Of a stretch of DNA of 64,000 bases, positions 24,273-32,810 are shown in pieces. This stretch comes from GCA-2706205 sp964215955 (lineage in GTDB: Bacteria; Bdellovibrionota; Bacteriovoracia; Bacteriovoracales; Bacteriovoracaceae). The translations under genes were made by a program, and so were the position numbers. The first letter of the stretch is position 1. Every line of letters begins with the position of its first letter. The DNA is taken from contig CAXPDR010000019.1 of NCBI GenBank assembly GCA_964215955.1, positions 49,330 through 113,329 of the forward strand. Direction: 5' to 3'. The notes under the pieces are model-generated. The model did no database searches. It saw nothing but the letters and a program-made list of their open reading frames with translations, and was not told the DNA's origin.

Positions 24273-25205
24273 TTAATCCTTATGTTTGTTTAAAGTTTGT
24301 GTAGAATTGTTCACAGATGGCAAGGCTTCACCTAAGCTCATTCCTCCTTTAATTCCAAAGTCTAAGGTTCTAATTGGAAAAGGGATTATTATATCGTTTT
24401 CATCAAAAGCTTCTTTTATTCTAATAATGGCCTCATGTTTTGCCTTTAGATAGGCATTATTGGCAGGGTAGTTAATCCAAATTCTTACTTGGAAATTGAT
24501 AGAACTTGAGTCAAATTCATTATAGTAAACCTCTATATCTTCAGTTTTTATTCTTTCCTCTATATTTTCTAAAGCCTTTCTCGTTACACTTTCAACAAGT
24601 CTTAAGTCTTCTCCATATGAAACACCAATAGTTATATCTATCCTTCTTTTTGGTGTTGTAGTTAGGTTGATAAAGGGTTTCGTGAACATGTATTTATTAG
24701 GTATGATAACTTCTAGTCCTTGGAATGTCGTTATGCTCGTTGTCCTCAGTGTTATTTTTGAGATTGTTCCAAAGTAGTCATCAATTTCAATGATATCATT
24801 TAATTTATAGGGCTCTCTAAAGGCAATAAAAATACCTGAAACAAAGTTCGATGCAATTTCTTGGAATGCAAAACCAAGTGCAAGACCTATTACACCTGCA
24901 CCAGCTAGGATTGATGTAACTGTTTTGTCTAAGTTTAATATTTCTAGGGCAACAAAAGTTCCAATGATAATAACTATAAAATAAATGATTGTTCTTAGAA
25001 GGCCAGTGACAGCAATGTTTTTAGTCAGCCTTGGAAGGAGACGCTCACTCATGCTTCTCATCAATTTAGCGAGACCAAGGAATATTAGAAAGACTATGGT
25101 TGCTGCGACTAAATTAGGGATTGATTTTATGATTATTTCATACCATGTAATTAACTTTTCACTTAATAGGTTTAAAATTCCAGTTAGGTTTATTTTTTCA
25201 TTCAT
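24273..25205 (-). CDS. MscS-family mechanosensitive channel
   Basis: 310 residues with four membrane segments near the N-terminus, the pore helix LAGAGVIGLALGFAFQEIASNFVSGIF (the A/G-rich TM3 of MscS) and the beta-domain FREPYKLNDIIEIDDYFGTISKITLRTTSITTFQG. It releases solutes when the membrane stretches. The first gene of the minus-strand group with the coiled protein and OmpA lipoprotein; its upstream region is shared with the csbD operon promoter. Confidence 0.9.
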   Translation of the reverse strand: MNEKINLTGILNLLSEKLITWYEIIIKSIPNLVAATIVFLIFLGLAKLMRSMSERLLPRLTKNIAVTGLLRTIIYFIVIIIGTFVALEILNLDKTVTSILAGAGVIGLALGFAFQEIASNFVSGIFIAFREPYKLNDIIEIDDYFGTISKITLRTTSITTFQGLEVIIPNKYMFTKPFINLTTTPKRRIDITIGVSYGEDLRLVESVTRKALENIEERIKTEDIEVYYNEFDSSSINFQVRIWINYPANNAYLKAKHEAIIRIKEAFDENDIIIPFPIRTLDFGIKGGMSLGEALPSVNNSTQTLNKHKD

Positions 25206-25286
25206 CTGTATACCTCTTTGTCGTTATTAATTGGGTTTACTTTAACACTGAGCATCTTTGAATTCTTTTAAGGAGCGTAATTAAAA

Positions 25287-25313
25287 TGTGTAGATTTCTT
25301 CACAAAGTTTAAT
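25287..25313 (+). promoter_or_regulatory. TGTGTAGA-type inverted repeat at the csbD operon promoter
   Basis: TGTGTAGA-TT-TCTTCACA (25287-25304) matches seven of eight arm pairs of the perfect site at 31052. TTTAAT at 25308-25313 follows as a -10-like box at the same distance, within two bases, as TATAAT in the other. The block lies between mscS and csbD and may act on both. Confidence 0.6.
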
Positions 25314-25376
25314 CAAGTTCGTGATGTAAAATTTTGTGAAAAAACCGAGGATATTAACCAAACAAAGGAGCAAAAA

Positions 25377-25589
25377 ATGAATGATCAAATTTCTAAAGGT
25401 AAATGGAAAGAATTTAAAGGAAAGATAAGAGAGCAATGGGGTGACTTATCAGATGACGAACTAGAAAAGACCAAAGGTAATATGGATCAAATTGCTGGGA
25501 AAGTACAACAAAAATATGGTGAATCAATTGATGGTGCCAAAAAGAAGCTTAACAACTTACTTGGGCATATAAATCAAACATTATCATAG
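25377..25589 (+). CDS. CsbD-family stress protein
   Basis: 70 residues, MNDQISKGKWKEFKGKIREQW-type start with the CsbD repeat of K/E-rich helix hairpins (GKWKEFKGKIREQWGDL and KTKGNMDQIAGKVQQKYG). CsbD proteins are abundant stress proteins of unknown molecular role. It is the first gene of an operon with regular 14-base gaps (CsbD, Dps, DUF2383, OmpA), each preceded by AAGGAG. Confidence 0.9.
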   Translation: MNDQISKGKWKEFKGKIREQWGDLSDDELEKTKGNMDQIAGKVQQKYGESIDGAKKKLNNLLGHINQTLS

Positions 25590-25603
25590 AAAAAGGAGAA
25601 AAC

Positions 25604-26098
25604 ATGAAAGATATAGCACAATTTAAAAGACCTATAACAAGCATTGACGATACGAGTGTCACTAAAATTACAAATGCTTTAAACACATTATTAGCGAATG
25701 AGTTTGGATTATTTACCAAGACTCTTAACTATCATTGGAATATTTCTGGTCCGAGATTTCACAGTCTACATAGCTTTCTTGAGGTTCAGTATAGAGATTT
25801 ACTAGAGGTGATGGATGATATAGCAGAGCGTGTAAAAATATTGGGCGAAACACCTCATAGTACAGTTCAAAAATTCGCAGAAACAATGAGCTTAAATGAG
25901 ATGAATGGTAATGAAATGCATAGTCAGGAAATGTTACATGACTTATTTAAAGATAATATAAAAATTCAGGCTTTTATTAAGGAAAGTCTTACTATGAAAA
26001 GATTTTTTGAAAATGATCCTGGAACGGAAGACTTTCTTATCAGTTTGTTACAAAAACATGAAAAGATGAGTTGGATGCTTAAATCCCATTTGGAATAG
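25604..26098 (+). CDS. dps: Dps-type ferritin, DNA-protection protein
   Basis: 164 residues. Ferroxidase residues are in place: YHWNISGPRFHSLHSFLEVQYRDLLEVMDDIAERV holds the H, H, D and E expected at the Dps dimer interface, within the FLEVQYxDLxEVxDxIAERxxxLG signature. It stores iron using hydrogen peroxide and shields DNA. Second gene of the csbD operon (14-base gap, AAAAGGAGAAAAC). Confidence 0.9.
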   Translation: MKDIAQFKRPITSIDDTSVTKITNALNTLLANEFGLFTKTLNYHWNISGPRFHSLHSFLEVQYRDLLEVMDDIAERVKILGETPHSTVQKFAETMSLNEMNGNEMHSQEMLHDLFKDNIKIQAFIKESLTMKRFFENDPGTEDFLISLLQKHEKMSWMLKSHLE

Positions 26099-26112
26099 AA
26101 AAAGGAGAAAAA

Positions 26113-26589
26113 ATGTACACACATCACGATATAAATAAAGTAGGTGAAACACCTAGAGCTAAAATACTTAATGAAGATATTGATGAAATCCTAAGAGGGG
26201 AAATATCAGCAGTAGAAGCATATGAGCAGGTTATAGAGCAGTTGAGCGAAGACCCCGAGCTATTTCGACTAACCGAAATGAAGGTTGATCATGAAAATGC
26301 TGTAAATTATTGGAAAAAAGAGTCCAGAGATTCTGGAAGAATTCCTGAGTCAGATTCGAGTCTATGGGGAAATGTTGTTGAAGCGTTTGTTGGTACCTCA
26401 AAAATTATTGGGGATGAGGCGGCTCTTATCGCTCTTAAGAAGGGTGAGGAGCATGGGCTTTCAAATTATAGGAAAATGCTTAAAAGTGAAAAACTTAAAA
26501 AAGCCGAAAAAGAAAAAATTGAAAATATGTTTATTCCTAACCAGAAAAAGCATATTGAAAGTATCGATCTTCTTTTAGGAATGCAGTAA
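26113..26589 (+). CDS. DUF2383 ferritin-like four-helix protein
   Basis: 158 residues with the DUF2383/PA2169 layout: LRGEISAVEAYEQVIEQL, then HENAVNYWKKESRDSGRIPESDSSLWGNVVEAFVG and a KKGEEHGLSNYRKML helix. This four-helix bundle belongs to the ferritin-like superfamily; function is unknown, possibly metal-binding in stationary phase. Third gene of the csbD operon. Confidence 0.85.
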   Translation: MYTHHDINKVGETPRAKILNEDIDEILRGEISAVEAYEQVIEQLSEDPELFRLTEMKVDHENAVNYWKKESRDSGRIPESDSSLWGNVVEAFVGTSKIIGDEAALIALKKGEEHGLSNYRKMLKSEKLKKAEKEKIENMFIPNQKKHIESIDLLLGMQ

Positions 26590-26603
26590 ATAAGGAGTTT
26601 AAT

Positions 26604-28025
26604 ATGATGTTTTTAAAAATTATCTTTTTGGCCATGACTTCAGTTTTTATTGTCGGTTGTGCTACCAATGAAAAGGTTAGTTCACTAGATCCTAAGGTAA
26701 AAGATAGATTGAATGAATATTCAAAATCAGTTCAAAAATACGATAAAGTTGGAGCAGATGTATTAACTCCAACTAAGTATGAAAAAATAAATACCTTCTT
26801 TGATGAGGCAACAAATGAAGCTTATGCTGGCAAAGGGTTTAAATCGATTGACAGTACTTTAAAACAAGGTGAAAAGCTTTTTCCAAAGATTGAAAAAGAC
26901 TTTAACCTAGCAAAAGTTCATCTTAAAAAAGTCTTGGTCGCTAGGGATCAGGCACTAGATGAAAAAGCCGAAAGTTTAAAAAGTTTTAATGAAGCAGATG
27001 AAGAACTTAAAGAACTTGGTTATTTACTTGAAGAAAAGGATATAAACGAGATTTTAGAGCGAAGGGACTGGTTAGAAGGTCTTTATGTAAAAGCTGAAAT
27101 AGAGGCGATACAGATTAGAGAACTTAAAGGGGCCAATGATATTGTGAAGGCTACCAGAGAAATGGAATCACATTCTTTCTTTGAAAAAGAAGAAAGTATT
27201 GCTGTGAAGGACATTGAGTCTGCTTATATCTTGATAAAGAAATTTAAAGACCAACCGGGCAGATATATGGATGCTGTTAGAAAAGCCGAGAAATCTTCAT
27301 CAAGGTTCTATGCTTTGACTAAAACAGGAGAATGGGTCGAAAAGAATGATGTAAGCAAAATTGTTTACAGGCTAGATAGCGATCTTAATAAGGCCCTAAA
27401 GCCTTTAGCATATGAAAATACAGAACTAATGTCTTACGATGAAAAAATGGCGATGGTAGGTAGTGAAACAGAAACAATCCCATTTTTATTGGATGAGCTT
27501 ACCGCTGTACAATACGATTCTTATCTTCAACATAAGAAAGTTTTAAAGCTTAAGCGAAAAAATATGAAAATTAAAGAAAAGCTTGCAAGTAAAACAAAGG
27601 TGCAAAAGAGCATTGAAAAAGTAAGATCCCTTTTCAACGAGGATGAAGCGAAAGTTTTTGTCCAGGGAGATGATCTTATTATTAGATTGGTTGGTTTGAA
27701 TTTCGGTTTTGACAAAAGTAAACTTCCAAATGGGTCTGAACAAATTCTTAAAAAGGTTGGTAATAGTGCAAAAACTCTAAATTATCCGGATTTAAAAATT
27801 ATTGGACATGCAGACTCAAAGGGTGATCCACTCTATAATGAAAACCTATCTAAGAAGAGAGCAGTAGAGGTAAAAAAGTTTCTGGTGCAGAAAACACAGA
27901 TAGAAAGTGACTCAGCATTTGTTATGGGGGCCGGTTATCGAAAGCCTATTGCTGAAAATAAAACAAATCAAGGAAGAAAATCAAATCGAAGGATCGATAT
28001 TGTTTTTAATTCTGTAGTAAATTAA
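26604..28025 (+). CDS. Large OmpA-family lipoprotein with helical N-terminal region
   Basis: 473 residues. Lipobox FIVGC19 places it in the outer membrane. Residues ~25-330 are long charged helices (KAESLKSFNEADEELKELG, coiled). Residues ~345-473 are the OmpA_C peptidoglycan-binding domain with LNFGFDKSKLP, GHADSKGDPLYNENLSKKRAVEVKKFL and GRKSNRRIDIVF. The helical arm may span the periplasm. Last gene of the csbD operon; a strong terminator follows. Confidence 0.85.
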   Translation: MMFLKIIFLAMTSVFIVGCATNEKVSSLDPKVKDRLNEYSKSVQKYDKVGADVLTPTKYEKINTFFDEATNEAYAGKGFKSIDSTLKQGEKLFPKIEKDFNLAKVHLKKVLVARDQALDEKAESLKSFNEADEELKELGYLLEEKDINEILERRDWLEGLYVKAEIEAIQIRELKGANDIVKATREMESHSFFEKEESIAVKDIESAYILIKKFKDQPGRYMDAVRKAEKSSSRFYALTKTGEWVEKNDVSKIVYRLDSDLNKALKPLAYENTELMSYDEKMAMVGSETETIPFLLDELTAVQYDSYLQHKKVLKLKRKNMKIKEKLASKTKVQKSIEKVRSLFNEDEAKVFVQGDDLIIRLVGLNFGFDKSKLPNGSEQILKKVGNSAKTLNYPDLKIIGHADSKGDPLYNENLSKKRAVEVKKFLVQKTQIESDSAFVMGAGYRKPIAENKTNQGRKSNRRIDIVFNSVVN

Positions 28026-28032
28026 GTTCTTA

Positions 28033-28061
28033 CTTACTGGCGGAAAGCTTCCGCCAGTAAG
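28033..28061. terminator. Strong bidirectional terminator
   Basis: CTTACTGGCGGA, loop AAGCT, TCCGCCAGTAAG: a 12-bp perfect stem ending the csbD operon. It is followed by CTTTATT on the plus strand, and by T-poor DNA on the other, yet it also lies right at the tail of the response regulator gene (stop at 28064). Confidence 0.85.
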
Positions 28062-28063
28062 CT

Positions 28064-28768
28064 TTATTCAGTTGGAGAGAATTTATAACCTGCTCCATGA
28101 ACTGATTCTATTATATGCGCTACTGGACCTAGTTTTTTTCTCAATTTGCTTACATGGGTATCAACTGATCGGGAATAAACATGAACATCCTGTCCCCAGA
28201 TATCATTTAGCATCGTATCTCTATTAATCACTTCACCTGTTTTATTAGCAAAATAGGTGAGTAACTTAAATTCAAGTGCTGTAAGGTCAATTACTTTAAA
28301 TTCTTTTTCAGATAGAACTTTAACTTCTTGGCTTATTTTATTGATCTCTATTTCATTCCATTTGAGAATATCTGCTGTGCTTTTAAGAATCTCTTGTTTC
28401 TTTAGCTTTGCTTCTACTCTTGCCTTGAGCTCTAAGGTATTAAAAGGCTTTGTTATATAGTCATCTGCACCTGCAGAAAAACCAAGAACCTTTTCGGAAA
28501 GATCATCATGGGAAGTTAGGAAGAAAATTGGAATTTCGGGATGTTTAATTTGAATCTTTGAACATAATTCAAGTCCGCTTCCATCTGGGAGTTCTATATC
28601 TAATAAAATAATATCATAAGTTCCTGATTCCATGGCCTCTTCTGCACTAGCAATACTATCGCACCAGTCCAATGTGTTAAGTGGGCCTAATAATGCTTGG
28701 GAAACCATTCTATAGATTTCTTTACTGTCTTCAACAAGAAGGATAGAGTTTTTCATATTTTTATCCAT
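28064..28768 (-). CDS. OmpR-family response regulator
   Basis: 234 residues (229 from the second ATG at 28756, preferred because GGATAA lies before it). Receiver with phospho-acceptor D57 in IILLDIELPDGSG and the K in ITKPF; C-terminal winged helix LTALEFKLLTYFANKTGEVINRD...VDTHVSKLRKKLG. Divergent from an Hpt protein and a hybrid kinase, so the three probably form a phosphorelay. A plausible controller of the envelope-stress genes around it (inference). Confidence 0.9.
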   Translation of the reverse strand: MDKNMKNSILLVEDSKEIYRMVSQALLGPLNTLDWCDSIASAEEAMESGTYDIILLDIELPDGSGLELCSKIQIKHPEIPIFFLTSHDDLSEKVLGFSAGADDYITKPFNTLELKARVEAKLKKQEILKSTADILKWNEIEINKISQEVKVLSEKEFKVIDLTALEFKLLTYFANKTGEVINRDTMLNDIWGQDVHVYSRSVDTHVSKLRKKLGPVAHIIESVHGAGYKFSPTE

Positions 28769-28879
28769 GTAAATCTTAAAAGATTTAAAGTTAATAAATG
28801 ATTTTTAACATTCTTAATGGCATAAGTATCATGAAAGTGTAATGATGTCATAAATAGAATGTTTGCGGAGCGCAAAAAT

Positions 28880-29188
28880 ATGATAGATATAAGTAAAGAG
28901 ATGCCTGTAGCTGGTTTAGAAGAGTATTATCAGGAATTTTTAGCAGATCGAAATTCTGAGTTAGAAGAAATGAATGCATTTTTAGAAAGATCGGAGTTTG
29001 ATTCTATAAAAAAGATTGCCCATAAGTGGAAAGGATTTTGCGCACCATATGGCTTTCAGTATTTAGAAACTTTAAGCGAAGCCCTCGAGGTTAAAGCAAG
29101 TGAGCTTAGTCTAAAAGATGTATCAGAGATATTGTTGCAAATTGGCAAATATTTGGATTTAAAAGAAGAAGCTTCAAAAGGAGAATAG
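28880..29188 (+). CDS. Histidine phosphotransfer (Hpt) protein
   Basis: About 102 residues from ATG 28880 (GGAG 9 bases upstream; an earlier in-frame ATG at 28859 has none). A four-helix protein with the phospho-accepting His in KIAH48KWKGFCAPYGF, the Hpt signature. It would relay phosphate between the hybrid kinase downstream and the response regulator. It is 7 bases upstream of the kinase gene. Confidence 0.85.
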   Translation: MIDISKEMPVAGLEEYYQEFLADRNSELEEMNAFLERSEFDSIKKIAHKWKGFCAPYGFQYLETLSEALEVKASELSLKDVSEILLQIGKYLDLKEEASKGE

Positions 29189-29195
29189 TTTTTCT

Positions 29196-31049
29196 ATGGA
29201 AGAGTCAAATCAACTTATTAAAAATACAAAAAAGAAGTTCTTAATTTATTCTCTAATAGGTATTTCATTAGTTGGACTTGTCTCTTACTTCGCTCTAAGG
29301 TTGCATGGTCAAAATGTTGAAAAACAAGCTTCTATTCAAAAAATGTACTCACTTGTTACCAATCAGTTAAACTTAATAAATCAAATTTCCGCCCTGAGCG
29401 AAAAATTTGATAATAATGATGATGAAGTGATTTCTACTGAAATAAATAAAGAGTTTAAACAACATCTGAAGGATCTTAATTCCGAAAATCAAATATTGAA
29501 TCAATTATTAAAAGAAAACAATATTATATCGATTAAAAATATTGGAGACATTCTAGAAGATCATCAAACGAATAATAAATTACATCTATTTGTAAAAAGG
29601 GCCTCTGAATTAGTTGAAGATAAACCTTTGTCAAATCTCGAGGTTAAGAAGAATATAAAATTTCTCGCAGATAGCTCTCGAGATGGTATTGGAGATGTTT
29701 TAAGTGTAATCGGAAAGAAGCTCGCAAAGGAACAAAACTCCTCATTAAACATTTTAAACCGCATGGGCTTTATTCTTGTTGGGTTATGTATTTTACAAGT
29801 AATTCTTGTGTGGCTCCTAGTTTTTAAACCATTGTACAATACAATATTAACCCAGCATGAAAAAATCTCGGAATCAATTCTAAGAGCTGAAAGTGCAAAT
29901 CGCTCTAAAACTGATTTTTTAGCAAATATTAGTCATGAAATTAGAACTCCGATGACTGGAATTCTTGGTTATTCGGATATCTTAAAAAGAGATAATATTT
30001 CAAAAGAAGATAGAGATGATGCAGTTAAGATTATTGATCAAAATGCAAACCACTTACTCGCCTTGATAGATGAAATTTTAGACATTTCAAAAATAGAAGC
30101 TGGTAAGTTTGATTTTGAAAATGAAGAAGTTGATTTGTCCGCCTTTTTAAATGAATTTTACTCTCTTATAAATGTAAAATTCGAAGATAAGGGAATTGAT
30201 CTTATTTTTAAAAATCGGGGGAAAATTCCTGAAACAATTATGACTGATCCCAAAAGATTAAAGCAAATTTTATTCAATATACTTGGTAATGCCATAAAGT
30301 TTACGGATAAAGGTTTTGTGGAGTTAACTGTTTCCTATATTAAAGAATCTAATCTTCTTTCTTTAAAAATAAAAGATACCGGTATTGGTATTAGTCCAGA
30401 GCAAAAGAAAAAACTTTTTAAACCATTTGAACAAGGAGATAGTTCTGTTGGTCGGAAATTTGGTGGTACAGGACTGGGACTTGTTTTAACTAAAGGATTA
30501 GCTCGTGGAATGGGTGGTGATATTAAGATTCTTGAGTCTAAAGTTGGAGTTGGGACAACGATGGAAGTTTTAGTTAATATCGGAAAACCTGAAGAACTTG
30601 AGCTTGTTTCTTCATTTTCTACAAGTGTTATTGAAGATAAACCTGAGAGTATTGATAGAGCAGCCTTAGATGGTGTTAAAATTCTGGTTGTGGACGATGC
30701 AAAAGAAAATGCGAGATTATTTAAGCTTTATTTGGCTGAGGCCGGTGCGGAAGTTGAAATAGCAAATGATGGAGAGTCCGCGCTCTCAAAAGCATCAAGT
30801 TCATTTTATGATATTGTCCTATTAGATTTACAGATGCCTGGAAAAGATGGTTTTCAGGTTATTAAAGAACTTAGAGATAAATCTTTTGAAAAACCTGTTG
30901 TGGCCCTAACGGCACATGCTATGAAAGAAGAAAAGGAAAAAACCAAAAAAGCTGGCTTCAATGATCATATAACTAAGCCTGTTAAGCCAAACGATTTAAT
31001 TCAAGCTGTTTCTGAATTGATACACAGTGAACCAATAAGAGTTTCATAA
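29196..31049 (+). CDS. Hybrid sensor histidine kinase
   Basis: 617 residues. Two membrane helices (about 15-34 and 190-210) bracket a periplasmic sensor of ~155 residues. Then HisKA with H247 in ANISHEIRTPM, HATPase with IKDTGIGISPEQ and GGTGLGL, and a C-terminal receiver with D544 in LLDLQMPGKDG. The receiver would pass phosphate to the Hpt protein just upstream, then to the OmpR regulator across the divergent promoter. The stimulus is unknown. Confidence 0.9.
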   Translation: MEESNQLIKNTKKKFLIYSLIGISLVGLVSYFALRLHGQNVEKQASIQKMYSLVTNQLNLINQISALSEKFDNNDDEVISTEINKEFKQHLKDLNSENQILNQLLKENNIISIKNIGDILEDHQTNNKLHLFVKRASELVEDKPLSNLEVKKNIKFLADSSRDGIGDVLSVIGKKLAKEQNSSLNILNRMGFILVGLCILQVILVWLLVFKPLYNTILTQHEKISESILRAESANRSKTDFLANISHEIRTPMTGILGYSDILKRDNISKEDRDDAVKIIDQNANHLLALIDEILDISKIEAGKFDFENEEVDLSAFLNEFYSLINVKFEDKGIDLIFKNRGKIPETIMTDPKRLKQILFNILGNAIKFTDKGFVELTVSYIKESNLLSLKIKDTGIGISPEQKKKLFKPFEQGDSSVGRKFGGTGLGLVLTKGLARGMGGDIKILESKVGVGTTMEVLVNIGKPEELELVSSFSTSVIEDKPESIDRAALDGVKILVVDDAKENARLFKLYLAEAGAEVEIANDGESALSKASSSFYDIVLLDLQMPGKDGFQVIKELRDKSFEKPVVALTAHAMKEEKEKTKKAGFNDHITKPVKPNDLIQAVSELIHSEPIRVS

Positions 31050-31051
31050 AA

Positions 31052-31080
31052 TGTGTAGAAATCTACACACTTTCTATAAT
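31052..31080 (+). promoter_or_regulatory. TGTGTAGA palindrome and promoter for the FNT channel gene
   Basis: TGTGTAGA-AA-TCTACACA (31052-31069) is an 18-bp palindrome with perfect 8-bp arms. Its first six bases fall at the -35 position, 17 bases before TATAAT at 31075-31080. The close match at 25287 and a half-site at 32083 suggest one regulator. Confidence 0.7.
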
Positions 31081-31170
31081 ACTTCAGGAAGTATCTCCTT
31101 CTATCATTTGACATAATATCAAGGTGTTAACCAAGGATCTAATAAGACAAGATCCAAACCGAGAGATATT

Positions 31171-32073
31171 ATGGAAAATTCAAAAAAAAAAATTATTTTA
31201 CCAACTGGTGATTCATTTGATGTGAATGAAGATAAAACCAAAAGAGCTCAAAAAAGAGAGAATGAAGATCAAAAGTTTGTTCCCGTTATTATTAAACGTA
31301 GTGATGAGGCCATAAGACATCCAGATGACGTCTTAGAAAAAGCAATACATGAGGGAGTAGAACAACACAAAAGACCTGTTATTTCGCTTTTTCTTTCTGC
31401 TGTATCTGCTGGATTAATTCTAGGATTCGCAGCGATGTGTGTATCACTTGCATCACAGATTTTTAGCTCTGAAGATCACTTTATTTTTGATCGGCTTGCG
31501 ATGGCATTAGTTTATCCTCTTGGATTTATTATATGTATTATGAGTGGTACCCAGCTTTTTACTGAGCATACAGCTACTGCTGTATTTCCAGTTCTTGATA
31601 AAAAAGCATCCCTTAAATCTTTATTGAAACTCTGGGGAATTGTTTTAACAGGAAACTTTATTGGAACTTTTGCAAGTTCAGTTATTATTTCATCAACTGA
31701 TTCCGTTATTATGGCCAAAGCTGGAGTCTTGGAAATTAGCCACCATCTTATGAATTTCACTTTTTTGGAGACTTTTATGAGTGCGGTTCTAGCAGGATGG
31801 CTTATGGCCCAAGGTGGATGGTTGGTAATGGCAACTCCACCAACAAGTAGTCAAATAGCATGTATTTATATTGTCACATTCATTATTGGATTAGGTGGAC
31901 TTCATCATTCAATCGCTGGTTCAGCAGAAATCTTCAGTGGACTTTTACTAAGTGAAAAACCGCATTATTTACAGGCCAGTATGACTTTGATCTCAGCTAT
32001 TCTTGGTAACTTAATTGGTGGGAGTGTGTTTGTCGCAATATTAAATTACGCTCATATCAAGAAAACCCAATAA
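31171..32073 (+). CDS. Formate/nitrite transporter-family channel with soluble N-terminal extension
   Basis: 300 residues. Residues ~1-72 are soluble, charged (KRENEDQKFVPVIIKRSDEAIRHPDDVLEKAIHEGVEQHKR). The rest has six helices typical of FNT: ISLFLSAVSAGLILGFAAM, FIICIMSGTQLFTEHTATAVFPVLDKKAS, and GGLHHSIAGSAEIFSGLLL with the HHSIAGS motif. FNT channels move small monovalent anions such as formate, nitrite, lactate or hydrosulfide. The long tail is less usual and could gate the pore. It lies under the TGTGTAGA control element. Confidence 0.85.
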   Translation: MENSKKKIILPTGDSFDVNEDKTKRAQKRENEDQKFVPVIIKRSDEAIRHPDDVLEKAIHEGVEQHKRPVISLFLSAVSAGLILGFAAMCVSLASQIFSSEDHFIFDRLAMALVYPLGFIICIMSGTQLFTEHTATAVFPVLDKKASLKSLLKLWGIVLTGNFIGTFASSVIISSTDSVIMAKAGVLEISHHLMNFTFLETFMSAVLAGWLMAQGGWLVMATPPTSSQIACIYIVTFIIGLGGLHHSIAGSAEIFSGLLLSEKPHYLQASMTLISAILGNLIGGSVFVAILNYAHIKKTQ

Positions 32074-32082
32074 AATTATAAA

Positions 32083-32110
32083 TGATAACAAAGCTACACA
32101 ATTTTTAAAT
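32083..32110 (+). promoter_or_regulatory. TGTGTAGA-type half site before DUF1328
   Basis: TGATAACA-AA-GCTACACA (32083-32100) keeps seven of eight bases of the right arm of the FNT palindrome while the left arm has decayed, and TTAAAT at 32105-32110 follows at the equivalent spacing. A weaker member of the set. Confidence 0.4.
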
Positions 32111-32176
32111 AAAATCATGATGAAATTAAATAAGACGGTAGTTATTATAGTGTTAGTTAAAATAAAGGAGGTCGTA

Positions 32177-32362
32177 ATGCTGTATTGGGCGAGTATATTT
32201 TTTATCATAGCTTTAATCGCCGCAATATTTGGTTTTAGCGGTATAGCTGCTACTAGTGCAGAAATTGCACAAGTATTATTTTATTTATTTGTTTTAGGGT
32301 TTGTTTTATCCGTTTTTCTACACTTTGCTAGGGGAGTAGATGAGAAAACAAAGTTTAAATAG
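32177..32362 (+). CDS. DUF1328 small membrane protein (YtjA-like)
   Basis: 61 residues from ATG 32177, GGAGG 5 bases upstream; longer frames lack a ribosome site. MLYWASIFFIIALIAAIFGFSGIAATSAEIAQVLFYLFVLGF has two membrane helices joined by the conserved GIA.TSAEIA loop, the DUF1328 hallmark. Function unknown; usually stress-induced. It lies in the envelope-stress block. Confidence 0.9.
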   Translation: MLYWASIFFIIALIAAIFGFSGIAATSAEIAQVLFYLFVLGFVLSVFLHFARGVDEKTKFK

Positions 32363-32406
32363 ATTACTAAATTATAGGTTTTAGAGAACATTAAAAGGAG
32401 AAAATT

Positions 32407-32754
32407 ATGAAAAACACATTATTAGTTACATTTATTTGTCTTGGATCAATTTCTGCATTTGGATCTGTTGACTTCAAGAAAGAATATAAAGAATTAAAAC
32501 AAACTACTGAGGAAAAAATTGAAGTCATGGATAAGAAACTTGAAAAGGTTGGCGAGAAGATTAGTGACATGAGCGGAGAAGCAAAAGAAGAAATGGAAGA
32601 AAAATATGAAGAGCTTTTAGAAATGAAAGATGATCTTAAAGATAAATTAGCAGATGCTGGTGACACAACGGCCGATAAATGGGAATCCACAAAAGATCGT
32701 CTAGAAGATTATGCAGATGATCTTGAAAGTAAGATCGATAAGGCCATAAATTAA
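32407..32754 (+). CDS. Exported charged helical protein (apolipoprotein-like)
   Basis: 115 residues, AAGGAG 8 bases before ATG. Signal peptide 1-20 (KNTLLVTFICLGSISAFG). The mature part is one long series of amphipathic E/K heptad helices (EKIEVMDKKLEKVGEKISDM, KLADAGDTTADKWESTKDRL), similar to YtxH or apolipoprotein-like envelope stress proteins. It probably coats membranes or acts as a periplasmic chaperone; this is inference. Monocistronic with its own terminator. Confidence 0.7.
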   Translation: MKNTLLVTFICLGSISAFGSVDFKKEYKELKQTTEEKIEVMDKKLEKVGEKISDMSGEAKEEMEEKYEELLEMKDDLKDKLADAGDTTADKWESTKDRLEDYADDLESKIDKAIN

Positions 32755-32769
32755 AAGTATTTTATTTGT

Positions 32770-32789
32770 GAGGGGGGGAGTTCCCCCTC
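32770..32789 (+). terminator. G-rich terminator
   Basis: GAGGGGG, loop GGAGTT, CCCCCTC then TTAATTAAT: a strong 7-bp GC stem between the helical protein and the lipid kinase gene. Confidence 0.75.
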
Positions 32790-32810
32790 TTAATTAATAA
32801 GGAATTTACT

